This document shows positions 45,419 through 53,251 of a DNA stretch of 64,000 nucleotides, piece after piece. Source of the stretch: Clostridiales bacterium Firm_08. Lineage in GTDB: Bacteria > Bacillota > Clostridia > Oscillospirales > QAKW01. The notes under the pieces were generated by a model that was not told the DNA's origin, searched no databases, and worked only from the letters and a program-made list of their open reading frames with translations. The stretch lies in NCBI GenBank assembly GCA_001604045.1, contig LVAN01000013.1, positions 22,179 to 86,178 of the forward strand. The letters run 5' to 3'. A program made the translations under genes and the position numbers. Each line of letters starts with the position of its first letter. The stretch's first letter is position 1.

Positions 45419-48400
45419 ATGCTAAATTCCTGGCATTGTAGAGGAACTGCACGATCTGGGAGCGGGTGCATTTTTTCGTCGGACTGAAGTGCGTGGCGTC
45501 CGTGCCTTTGGTAATGTTGTTTTCGACCGCCCAGAGCACCGCGCCGTAGAACCAGTCGCTGCTCTTCACGTCGACGAACGGATTGACCTTGGACTTGGCC
45601 GGAGTGTTGCCCTTGGTGTTCCAGATAAACTGCACCACTTCCGTGCGGGTACAGGCCTTGCTTGGGCTGAAATGGGTCGCATCCGTGCCGGCGGTGATGT
45701 TGTTTTCGACCGCCCAGAGCACCGCTTTATAGTACCAGTCGCTGCTCTTTACGTCTACAAACGGATTGGTCGAGCTCTTCGGCGCGGGGTTGCCAGCCGC
45801 ATTATAGAGGAACTGCACCACTTGTGCGCGGCTGCAATCGAGGTACGGGCTGAAATGAGTTGCGTCCGTGCCGCTGGTGATCGGGGGATGCTGATTTACG
45901 GCCCAGAGCACCGCGTCGTAGAACCAGTCGCTGCTCTTTACGTCGACGAACGGATTTTCCGGTTTTTCCACCGGCGGATTCACCGCGGGCTGTTCGATCA
46001 GCTCGGGAACGCGGGGATCACCGATCTCCACGCCCTCGGCGAGCGTCGTGCCGTTGGCTTGGTAAACGCCGTCCGCTTTCATCACGCCGTCCGCCGGGGT
46101 GATCAGCGAGCAGTCGGTGAGGGTGAAGCTCTTGAAGCCGGTGATATGACCGTCGACCTCCACCTCACTGTTCTTGATGATCAGGCGGTGGTTGCTGCCT
46201 AAAAACGATCCGATGATGCCGCAGCCGACCGTTTTGATCCTGGCGGATTCGATCGTGACCGTTTCACCGGTGCCGTACGCCAGAATTCCGGAGGTCTGAG
46301 TGCTGTTCAGCGTGAGGGTGCCGGGGCCGGTGATGGTAATATTCTTACTGGTAGCGATCGTGTTGTCGCTGGTGCGGAGGGTGCTGTCACCCGCCACATA
46401 GATCGTGAGATCGGGAATGCTGTTCCAGATCGTAATATTCTCCGCCGTAGAGCAGTTGCCGTTCACGGTGAGAACGTTCTTTTCAGGATCGTAGGAGAAA
46501 ACGCCGTTGCGCAGCACGTCGGGCGCATTCTGGACGTCTACCTGGGTATTGGCGATCGAAAGCGAGTATTTCTTCACGTTGCCGATCACGACCTTCTTCG
46601 CCGCATCGCCGGTATGATCGTTATAAAGCATACCGCCGGTAAAGGTGGTGGAAGCCGGCTCGGTGATCTCGCAGTTTTCAAGCGTCAAACCGCCGGAAAG
46701 ATCGGAAACGGCTTCGGTATCGACGTCGATCAGCACCTTGCTGCCCTTCACGATGACTTTTTCATCTTTTCCGCTGGGAGCATAGCCGCTGATGCCGTAC
46801 GAGCCGCGGATCTCCACGTTCGCGCGATCGATGGTAACGGTGGCGCCGTTTTCGATGGAGAGAGTGGTAAAATCTTCATTCTCGTTGACCATCGTGATCT
46901 TATAGGTGCCGGTGATGGTGAGATCCTCCGTCGCTTCAAGCACCGACCATTTTTTGGTGGTCAGCGTAACGTCTTTATCCGCCGTGATCGTAAGGCCGGG
47001 ATCCTCGGAGCGGATAAGGGTCGAGTTGCTATCGATTGCATAGTCGTCCTTCACGTGGAGCGTATTCGTCTTTACGTCGTAGGAGAAGACGCCGTTGCCA
47101 AGAACATCCCAGGCGTTGCTGCTCGAAACGCTGTTGCCGTTGATCCAGATCCCGTAGCTCGTATACTCCGGCGCGCCGATGGTGACCTCTTTGGCGTCCG
47201 CGCCTCCCGTTTCCACGATCGCGCCGTTTTTGACCTTCGCGCCCGCGGGCTCGTTGATCTCGCAGTTGAAGAAGGTGAGCCCTTTATCAAAGCCGTAGAC
47301 CGCTTTGTTCTGGCTCGCAATGCGGATCGTGCTGTTGCGGATATTGAGTCCGGCGTGATTCAAGCCGTAAATACCCTGATTACCGCTGATTTCGAGATTT
47401 GCGTTTTCGATATTCAGCGTGGCGCCGTCGTAGACCAGAATGCCGTTGACCGAGCTGCTCGCCAGCGTGAGCTTGCCGGGGCCGGTGAGCGTCATATCCG
47501 CGTCGGTGGCGATCACGTTGTCGCTTGTGGAAAGGGTACGCGCGTAGCGGTTATAGACGGTAAGGCCGGGGATATGGTTCCAGATGATGATCCCTTCCGC
47601 GCGCTCGCAATAACCCTGCACGGTCAGTTTGTTTTCCGCGGCGTCGTAAATGAAGTTCCCGTCGCCCAGGATATCGGGCGCGTTCGCGCTCGTTACCCGT
47701 ACGCCGGCAACACGAAGGTCGTATTTCAAAACGTCAATGGCTACGCTTGCGGCAAGCGTCGAACCGTTGGATTCATAGATACTGCCGTTTTTATTGACCG
47801 CATTATTCGGCACGGAGATCGTGCAGCCGGTGATGGTGATGCTTTTGAAGTTTTCAACGTTTCCGTCCACGTGCACTTCGCTGGTATTGACGATCAGAGC
47901 CGGCTGACCTCCCGCCAGGGCGCCGATATCGCATCCGATCGTTTCTATGACGGCGTGGTCGATGGTCACCGTTGCGCCGTTATACACCGTGATGCCGTTC
48001 GTGGCGGTGCTGTTCAGCGTAAGTTTCCCCGGACCGGTGATCGTCATATTCTTACCGGCGGCGATCGTGTTATCGCTGGTGGTGAAACGGCTGTCTTCCG
48101 CCACGTAAAGGGTAAGACCGGAAATGTTGTTCCAGACCGTAATATGCTCCGCCGTGGTGCAGTTGCCGCTCACGGTGAGTTTATTCTCCGTAGGATCGTA
48201 AGAGAACACGCCGTCGCCCCGGATGTCCGAGGCATTGGCGCAGGTCACCTGCGTGCCCGCGATCTCAAGGTCATAATTCTGATCGATCGTTACGTCGTTG
48301 GCGACGGTGCTGTCGTTTTTCAGCACGGCGCCGCCCTGGATCTTTGCGTCCGCCGGTTTGGTGATGCGGCAGTTCTGCAGATCGATCGAGGCAAAGCCGC

Positions 48401-50729
48401 TGATCGCGGCGGTCGAGTCTCCGTGCACCTTCACGGCGCTTTCGCGGATGACCAGCTTATCGGGACCGTGGCCTACAATGCCGTAGTTATTGCCGCTCAC
48501 GTCGAGCCGGGCGTTTTCAAGCGTAACGGTTGCGCCCTGCTCCACGTAGAACGCGGCGTTCGTGCTTCTCAGGGTGAGCTTGCCCGGGCCGGTGATCCGG
48601 ATATTTTTATTTGTATGGATCGTGGAGAAGGTGGAAACGAGCCTTGCATCCCACTTCACGTAAACGGTAAGATCGGGGATGCGGTTGGCGATCATATACT
48701 GATTCCCGCATTCAGCGTCGTCTTCCACGGTCAGGGTATTGGTTTCGGGATCGTAGGAGAACGCGCCGTCGCCCAGGATATCAAAAGCGTTTGCGGTCGT
48801 TACCTTTGTGCCGGCGATATAAAGCTCGTATTCCTCCGGCACGTCGATCAGGATCTCGGGAGCGGTTTTTCCGCTCTTATTCTTAACGGTGCCTTCAACG
48901 ACTTTGCCGCCGGCGGGCGTAAAGAACGCGCAGCCCTCCAGCGTGATGCCGCCGTAGAAGCCTTGAACCCCGCCGGATTCGAACACCTGGGGATTGCCGT
49001 TCGCGGCGTGTACGCGGCTGTTACGGACCGTCAGCTTGCTCGTGGAGCCGGAAGAGCCATGGATACCGGCGAAGTAGCCCGTCGCATCCAGATCAGCGCC
49101 GTCGACCGTTACGGCGGCGCCGGTGTCCGCAAAAATACCGTACTGGTCGCGGCTGCGGAGCGTAAGCTTGCCGGAACCGGTGATCTTCATATCGGCCGAA
49201 GTGAGGATCACGGACTGGTGGGCGCTGAGCGTGACGCTTTTCGCCGCGCGGACCGTGAGCCCTTTGATCTTATTCTTGATAACGTTGACGTAGCCCTCGG
49301 CGGAGCAGTCGCCGTTTACCGTGAGGGTATTGGACGACTGGTTGTAGGCGAAAACGCCGTCGCCCAGAATATCGTCCTGATTTCCGCCCGTCACCTGCAC
49401 GTCTTTGACCCAGAGATCGTATTCTTCCCGCTCGATGTGGACCTTGTTGGCAACAGTGCCGCCCGCTTCCACGATCTTGCCGCCCTGGATCTTGCCGCCC
49501 TCCGGCTTTCTTATCGAGCAGTTCTGCAGAGTGATCCCGCCGTTAAAGTTGGCGATCGAATCTTTTTCGGTAACAAGATAGACACGGCTGCCGCGTATGA
49601 CGAGTTTTTCACCGGTATTGCTGCCGGAAAGCCCGTAATAGGTATTTTCGATAACAATGTTTTCGACTCTGCCGTTATCGACGGTCAGCGTAGCGCCGTT
49701 CGTCATCTTTACAGCGCATGCGCAGTCTCCGGGACTATACGTACCGGGGCCGGTAAGTGTAAGATTCTTGCTGGAGAGGATCGCGGGGGCGCCGTCGCCG
49801 GTGTCCCATCCGGTTCCTCTGAGGTAACATAAACGTACGAACCGGATCGTAAGACCGGGGATCTCGTTCCGGACCGCGCTGTACCCGCCCGGGTTCATCC
49901 ATTGAACGCCGATTTCGTCAAACGTGAGCGTTTTCGTTGCGTCGTCGTAGCAAGCCACGCCGTCGCCCAGAATATCGTTCCGGTTTCTGCCGTTGACGCG
50001 AACGCCGCAGACCCAAAGATCATAAGGATTTGCCGGGGTGGTGGGCTGGATCAGGGCCTGCTCCGCCACGTTGCCCTTCGCGTCTTTGATATATCCGCCG
50101 CCGACCACGCCGCCGACCGGATCGGAGATCCCCACGTCATAGAACACGATCCCTTTGGTGAAGTTTGAGATCGCGCCGTTGGATTTGCTCTTTTTGGCAA
50201 AAACCATACTGTTTGTAATGACCAGCTGGGAGCCGCTCTTATGGGCGACAATGCCGCCGTTCGTGCCGTACGCTTCCACAAAAGCGTCCCGGATATGCAG
50301 CGATGCGCCGTTCGTCAGCCAGATGCCGCAGCCGAAGTCTCCCCGGGTGTACAGCCGGCCGGGGCCGGTGATCGTAAGATCCGCAGTGGATATGATCCCG
50401 CTCGGATTGGAGGAGAGATTCTTGTAGCGCCATCCGTTCACGGAGGAATAGCTTTTCACGTAGATCGTCAGCCCGGGGATACCGTTGGCGATCGCGTCGG
50501 CGTCCGTCAGCGAGATGTGCGCATCGTCAAGCGTCAGCTTGTTTTCCGCGGGGTCGAACGAAACGGTTGCTCTTTCTTGCCCCAATATGTTCGTTCGGTT
50601 CTCGCTTGTGACCTGTACACCTTCAACAAATAGGTTGTACCTCGTGACCGCGGCGACCGCGGGCACCGCCGGCAGCAGTGAAAGCAGCATTGCCAGCACA
50701 AGTACCAGAGACAGGATCCTTTTTTTCAT
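45417..50729 (-). CDS. 1770-aa secreted protein with eight tandem repeats and SLH domains
   Basis: Signal peptide KKRILSLVLVLAMLLSLLPA. Eight units of roughly 150-200 aa follow, each opening with an element such as NAFDILGDGAFSYDPETNTL and continuing through GLTVYV, an (I/M)TGPGKLTL strand and a final LE/QNC.I..P segment; this resembles a beta-helix-forming carbohydrate-binding fold. Three SLH domains at the C-terminus share FVDVKSSDWFY...AVLWAV. Probably surface-bound. Its promoter region carries a palindrome shared with a NarL-type regulator gene, so it is a likely target of that system. Confidence 0.8.
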   Translation of the reverse strand: MKKRILSLVLVLAMLLSLLPAVPAVAAVTRYNLFVEGVQVTSENRTNILGQERATVSFDPAENKLTLDDAHISLTDADAIANGIPGLTIYVKSYSSVNGWRYKNLSSNPSGIISTADLTITGPGRLYTRGDFGCGIWLTNGASLHIRDAFVEAYGTNGGIVAHKSGSQLVITNSMVFAKKSKSNGAISNFTKGIVFYDVGISDPVGGVVGGGYIKDAKGNVAEQALIQPTTPANPYDLWVCGVRVNGRNRNDILGDGVACYDDATKTLTFDEIGVQWMNPGGYSAVRNEIPGLTIRFVRLCYLRGTGWDTGDGAPAILSSKNLTLTGPGTYSPGDCACAVKMTNGATLTVDNGRVENIVIENTYYGLSGSNTGEKLVIRGSRVYLVTEKDSIANFNGGITLQNCSIRKPEGGKIQGGKIVEAGGTVANKVHIEREEYDLWVKDVQVTGGNQDDILGDGVFAYNQSSNTLTVNGDCSAEGYVNVIKNKIKGLTVRAAKSVTLSAHQSVILTSADMKITGSGKLTLRSRDQYGIFADTGAAVTVDGADLDATGYFAGIHGSSGSTSKLTVRNSRVHAANGNPQVFESGGVQGFYGGITLEGCAFFTPAGGKVVEGTVKNKSGKTAPEILIDVPEEYELYIAGTKVTTANAFDILGDGAFSYDPETNTLTVEDDAECGNQYMIANRIPDLTVYVKWDARLVSTFSTIHTNKNIRITGPGKLTLRSTNAAFYVEQGATVTLENARLDVSGNNYGIVGHGPDKLVIRESAVKVHGDSTAAISGFASIDLQNCRITKPADAKIQGGAVLKNDSTVANDVTIDQNYDLEIAGTQVTCANASDIRGDGVFSYDPTENKLTVSGNCTTAEHITVWNNISGLTLYVAEDSRFTTSDNTIAAGKNMTITGPGKLTLNSTATNGITVYNGATVTIDHAVIETIGCDIGALAGGQPALIVNTSEVHVDGNVENFKSITITGCTISVPNNAVNKNGSIYESNGSTLAASVAIDVLKYDLRVAGVRVTSANAPDILGDGNFIYDAAENKLTVQGYCERAEGIIIWNHIPGLTVYNRYARTLSTSDNVIATDADMTLTGPGKLTLASSSVNGILVYDGATLNIENANLEISGNQGIYGLNHAGLNIRNSTIRIASQNKAVYGFDKGLTFFNCEINEPAGAKVKNGAIVETGGADAKEVTIGAPEYTSYGIWINGNSVSSSNAWDVLGNGVFSYDVKTNTLHVKDDYAIDSNSTLIRSEDPGLTITADKDVTLTTKKWSVLEATEDLTITGTYKITMVNENEDFTTLSIENGATVTIDRANVEIRGSYGISGYAPSGKDEKVIVKGSKVLIDVDTEAVSDLSGGLTLENCEITEPASTTFTGGMLYNDHTGDAAKKVVIGNVKKYSLSIANTQVDVQNAPDVLRNGVFSYDPEKNVLTVNGNCSTAENITIWNSIPDLTIYVAGDSTLRTSDNTIATSKNITITGPGTLTLNSTQTSGILAYGTGETVTIESARIKTVGCGIIGSFLGSNHRLIIKNSEVEVDGHITGFKSFTLTDCSLITPADGVMKADGVYQANGTTLAEGVEIGDPRVPELIEQPAVNPPVEKPENPFVDVKSSDWFYDAVLWAVNQHPPITSGTDATHFSPYLDCSRAQVVQFLYNAAGNPAPKSSTNPFVDVKSSDWYYKAVLWAVENNITAGTDATHFSPSKACTRTEVVQFIWNTKGNTPAKSKVNPFVDVKSSDWFYGAVLWAVENNITKGTDATHFSPTKKCTRSQIVQFLYNARNLA

Positions 50730-50786
50730 ACTTCTGACCTCTCCTTTTTTCTGTTTTTTTATCAGGGTATAGTTATACCTATCATA

Positions 50787-50792
50787 ATTATA
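50787..50792 (-). promoter_or_regulatory. -10 box of the 1770-aa surface protein gene
   Basis: Minus-strand TATAAT. The -35 position (about ATGCGC) is poor, which fits activator dependence. The palindrome at 50814-50831 lies 21 nt upstream. Confidence 0.7.
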
Positions 50793-50813
50793 ACGTTTGT
50801 TTTTCGTTTGCGC

Positions 50814-50831
50814 ATCAACCGAACGGTTGAT
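50814..50831. promoter_or_regulatory. Candidate operator, palindrome ATCAACCGAACGGTTGAT
   Basis: A perfect 8-2-8 palindrome, preceded on the plus strand by GCGC. It is identical to 51992-52009. If transcription starts just after the -10 at 50787-50792, its centre is near -42, a usual site for an activator that contacts RNA polymerase. Confidence 0.7.
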
Positions 50832-50855
50832 ATTTCGGCAGTTTTGCGTAAAAAA

Positions 50856-50875
50856 AGCCTCCCTGCCGGGAGGCG
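50856..50875. terminator. Terminator hairpin, left copy of duplication
   Basis: AGCCTCCCTGCCGGGAGGCG; on the minus strand it is followed by TTTTTTT. It recurs with one mismatch at 51244-51263. Confidence 0.75.
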
Positions 50876-51243
50876 CAGCGTGTCAAAAAACCTTTTTGAC
50901 ACGCTGGCAGACTGCAAAAAAGGAAGTTGCATTTCGTCGAACCGTTCTCGTCGGCGTACATCCCACCCGAAAAAAATGACTATTTTTTTCGGAAGAGGAG
51001 ATGCAAAGTCGCAAAGCGATAGGCTTTTTTGTAAAAAAGCCTGCGCTCATCGGCTTTTGCATCGACGAACGGTAGAGAGCGGTTCGGCGGAAAACAGAGA
51101 AAAGCCTTGCATCGCAAGGCTTCCAAAGATTAGATTATTGTTTTTGACTATAATGGGTATATATTGTGTTCTGTTCTGTAAACGGAACTTTTTTATCTTA
51201 TATTTGATTTTCTCTGTGGTGAAACGACTTTTTTGACAGTCTG
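50876..51243 (+). mobile_element. Structured non-autonomous element, copy 2 (368 bp)
   Basis: Same ends and conserved blocks as the copy at 26945: left hairpin (arm GCGTGTCAAAAA), CAGACTGCAAAAAAGGAAG, GTCGGCGTAC, ACGGTA, ACAGAGAAA (51094-51102) with TTTCTCTGT (51209-51217), GCCTTGC hairpin, and right end GACTTTTTTGACAGTCTG. The central 15-bp stem (50935-50949 with 51075-51089) is different in sequence but fully paired. About 110 nt with two further hairpins (CCGAAAAAAAT arms; AGGCTTTTTT arms inside GATGCAAA/TTTGCATC) are inserted at the apex. Open frames here are chance. Confidence 0.75.
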
Positions 51244-51263
51244 AGCCTCTCTGCCGGGAGGCG
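51244..51263. terminator. Terminator hairpin, right copy of duplication
   Basis: AGCCTCTCTGCCGGGAGGCG, one base different from the left copy. It is the first hairpin after the regulator gene at 51301-51936, but lacks a T-tract, which lies with the other copy. Confidence 0.7.
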
Positions 51264-51300
51264 ATTTGCGTTTTTTATGCGGAAATGCCGTTTGAAAAGG

Positions 51301-51936
51301 TCACTTTCTTTCCTTCGGCTTGATCACGATGCCGAGCCCCCGCGCTTCCGAGACCAGCTCGGTGCGCGTTTTGAAACCGGTTTTTTCCATCAGGTGCAGG
51401 ATATGGCTTTTCACCGTGGCGATGGAAACGCCGAGCCGCGCGGCGATCTCCGCGTTGGTATCTCCGGTGATGAGTTCTTTCAGCACGTCCAGCTCCCGCT
51501 CGGTAAACGCCCGGTTGGTGGTGTTGCCGATGCGGATCAGCGGCGTTTCGTCCGGGTAGATATGCTCGCCCGCCATCGTGCGTTCCATCACGTCCAGAAT
51601 GCTCTCCTTGTGCCCATCCTTATACCAGAAGGATTCCACGCCGATCTCCCTTGCCCGCGCGAGCCAGGAATACTCGGGCATAGAGGTGACGATGATGATC
51701 CTGATCCCGGGAAACTGCCGTTTGATCTCCTCCGCGGCGTCCAGCCCGCTGTGATCCAGCTCGGTCATCACGTCCATCAGGATCAGATCCACCCGGTTGC
51801 TTTTGCAGACCGAAAGCGCCGCCGAAGCGTTGGAAATGGAAAGAAGGTGACGGAACCGGTCGCCGGCGTTGACATAAATCTCAAAAAGTTCCCGCGGGAT
51901 ATCCTGATCCTCTACGATCAAAACGTTATACGCCAC
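51301..51936 (-). CDS. NarL/LuxR-family response regulator
   Basis: A 211-aa regulator with GTG start (SD AAAGGAGG). Receiver: acidic pocket E9-D10, phosphoacceptor D55 in LILMDVMT, K106. A LuxR-type HTH covers ~146-200 (FTERELDVLKEL, NAEIAARLGVSIATVKSHI). It follows two sensor genes on the same strand with a 76-nt gap that contains the palindrome 51992-52009 and a TATAAT. It probably binds that palindrome as a dimer and controls itself and the 1770-aa surface protein. Confidence 0.93.
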   Translation of the reverse strand: MAYNVLIVEDQDIPRELFEIYVNAGDRFRHLLSISNASAALSVCKSNRVDLILMDVMTELDHSGLDAAEEIKRQFPGIRIIIVTSMPEYSWLARAREIGVESFWYKDGHKESILDVMERTMAGEHIYPDETPLIRIGNTTNRAFTERELDVLKELITGDTNAEIAARLGVSIATVKSHILHLMEKTGFKTRTELVSEARGLGIVIKPKERK

Positions 51937-51959
51937 AGGCGCCGCCTCCTTTCCTTTCT

Positions 51960-51965
51960 ATTATA
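51960..51965 (-). promoter_or_regulatory. -10 box upstream of the NarL-type regulator
   Basis: Minus-strand TATAAT, 23 nt before the GTG start, with the palindrome 26 nt further upstream. Confidence 0.6.
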
Positions 51966-51991
51966 TTTTACCGCCGCAAACGGCGCCGCGC

Positions 51992-52009
51992 ATCAACCGA
52001 ACGGTTGAT
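51992..52009. promoter_or_regulatory. Candidate operator, second copy of ATCAACCGAACGGTTGAT
   Basis: Identical 18-bp palindrome and GCGC prefix as at 50814. It lies between the kinase stop and the regulator start, so it could serve autoregulation of the regulator gene alone. Confidence 0.7.
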
Positions 52010-52012
52010 TTT

Positions 52013-53251
52013 TCAGGAATCCCGGGGAAAGATCAGGAAAAGCGCAAAGGTCTTACCGCATTGTACGGAAAGGCGAGCATTCTGTTTTTCCGCAAGGCGG
52101 GAAAGGTTGGCAAGCCCGCCCGCAAAACGCACCTCGCCGTCGGGAAGTCTGCCGTCGTTTCGGAACACACAGCAAACCGAGGCGGCGGTCTCCTCAAAAG
52201 AGATCTCTATCGTTTTGGCGCCGGCGTGCTTCGCGGCGTTGGCGATCGCCTCCTGCGCGGCGGAATAAAACAAATTTCGCTGCTTTTCGGTCAGCGCCGT
52301 CGGCAAGGCGTCCTGCCAGATCAGGCGGATCTTCAGCGCCGCGGCAAGCTTTTCGATCCGGAACGTCGCCTTTGTGTCGGCGACCTCGTCCGCCTCCATA
52401 CACAAAAGCAGGGCGTTCCGCTCCCACAGCGAAAAGATCTGATCCAGCGCCGCCGTATCCCCGCTTTCCGCCGCCATCGTGGAAAGCATCAGGCGGTTCA
52501 TTTCATCGTGGATATTCACCTTCGCCTGTAATATTTCCTTCCTTCGGACGGTCTCGTCGATACCGAGGGCATATTCCCGAAGCTCCCGGTTCAGCCGGGA
52601 AAGCTCTGCTTTGTCTTTTTCAAGCGCCTGCGTTCTGGCGTACTCGGCCGTGATATCCGAAGCGATCATTTCGTGCAGCCGGTCGCCGTTGAAATCAAGA
52701 TCCCGGCATATAAAGCGCCAGCGCTTTCCATCGACCTCTGGGATCCCGCCCTTTACCGCATCGCGGAAATGATTTCCGTTGAGCGGCGGGCCTCCCGTTA
52801 CAGCAGCGCACAGGCGGTTCATACAGTTATTGGAAAACAGCAGTCTTCCGTTATCCCGCCAGCAGCACACGCCGCAGGGTATCTGATCCAGACAGTGTTT
52901 GACCGCAGTGGGCGTGATGCTTCGCTTTTCGTAGCGAATGACGTAGACCAGCAAAAACAGCGCCGCCGGTGTGAGCGCGCCGAAAAACGCAAGCCAGACG
53001 ATCCAGGGCAGGACGCCGAGCGCCCGGCTGACGGCGACCGCTTCTTTGCCGACGCCGAACAGGTGAAGATCAAAAAGCACCTGGCCTGCAAAATAACTGC
53101 ACCCGAACGGCAGCAGGGCAAGCGCCGCGCAGCGGTACTGTTTTTGCGCCGCGGCGAGAACGCCGATGAAAATGCCGATCACCGAAAGCAGCAGTGCCCA
53201 GAGCGAAAACAACGACCGCGCAAGCTCAGAAAGCTCAAAAAGGGGCGTCAT
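52013..53251 (-). CDS. NarX-type (HisKA_3-like) sensor histidine kinase
   Basis: 412 aa. Three N-terminal membrane helices (about 14-34, 42-60, 78-106), a PAS-like region (~115-200), a coiled coil, then H248 in VNIHDEMNRLML as the likely phosphoacceptor. A HATPase with N-box AAQEAIANAAKHA (N338) and G2 GGLANLSRLAEK follows. This is the partner type of NarL regulators such as the next gene. ATGA overlap with the upstream membrane protein. Confidence 0.85.
   Translation of the reverse strand: MTPLFELSELARSLFSLWALLLSVIGIFIGVLAAAQKQYRCAALALLPFGCSYFAGQVLFDLHLFGVGKEAVAVSRALGVLPWIVWLAFFGALTPAALFLLVYVIRYEKRSITPTAVKHCLDQIPCGVCCWRDNGRLLFSNNCMNRLCAAVTGGPPLNGNHFRDAVKGGIPEVDGKRWRFICRDLDFNGDRLHEMIASDITAEYARTQALEKDKAELSRLNRELREYALGIDETVRRKEILQAKVNIHDEMNRLMLSTMAAESGDTAALDQIFSLWERNALLLCMEADEVADTKATFRIEKLAAALKIRLIWQDALPTALTEKQRNLFYSAAQEAIANAAKHAGAKTIEISFEETAASVCCVFRNDGRLPDGEVRFAGGLANLSRLAEKQNARLSVQCGKTFALFLIFPRDS

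Noticed and set aside
50797-51236. Short plus-strand open frames inside element 2
   Set aside because: They run through hairpins and variable regions, are absent from element 1 and lack SD sites.
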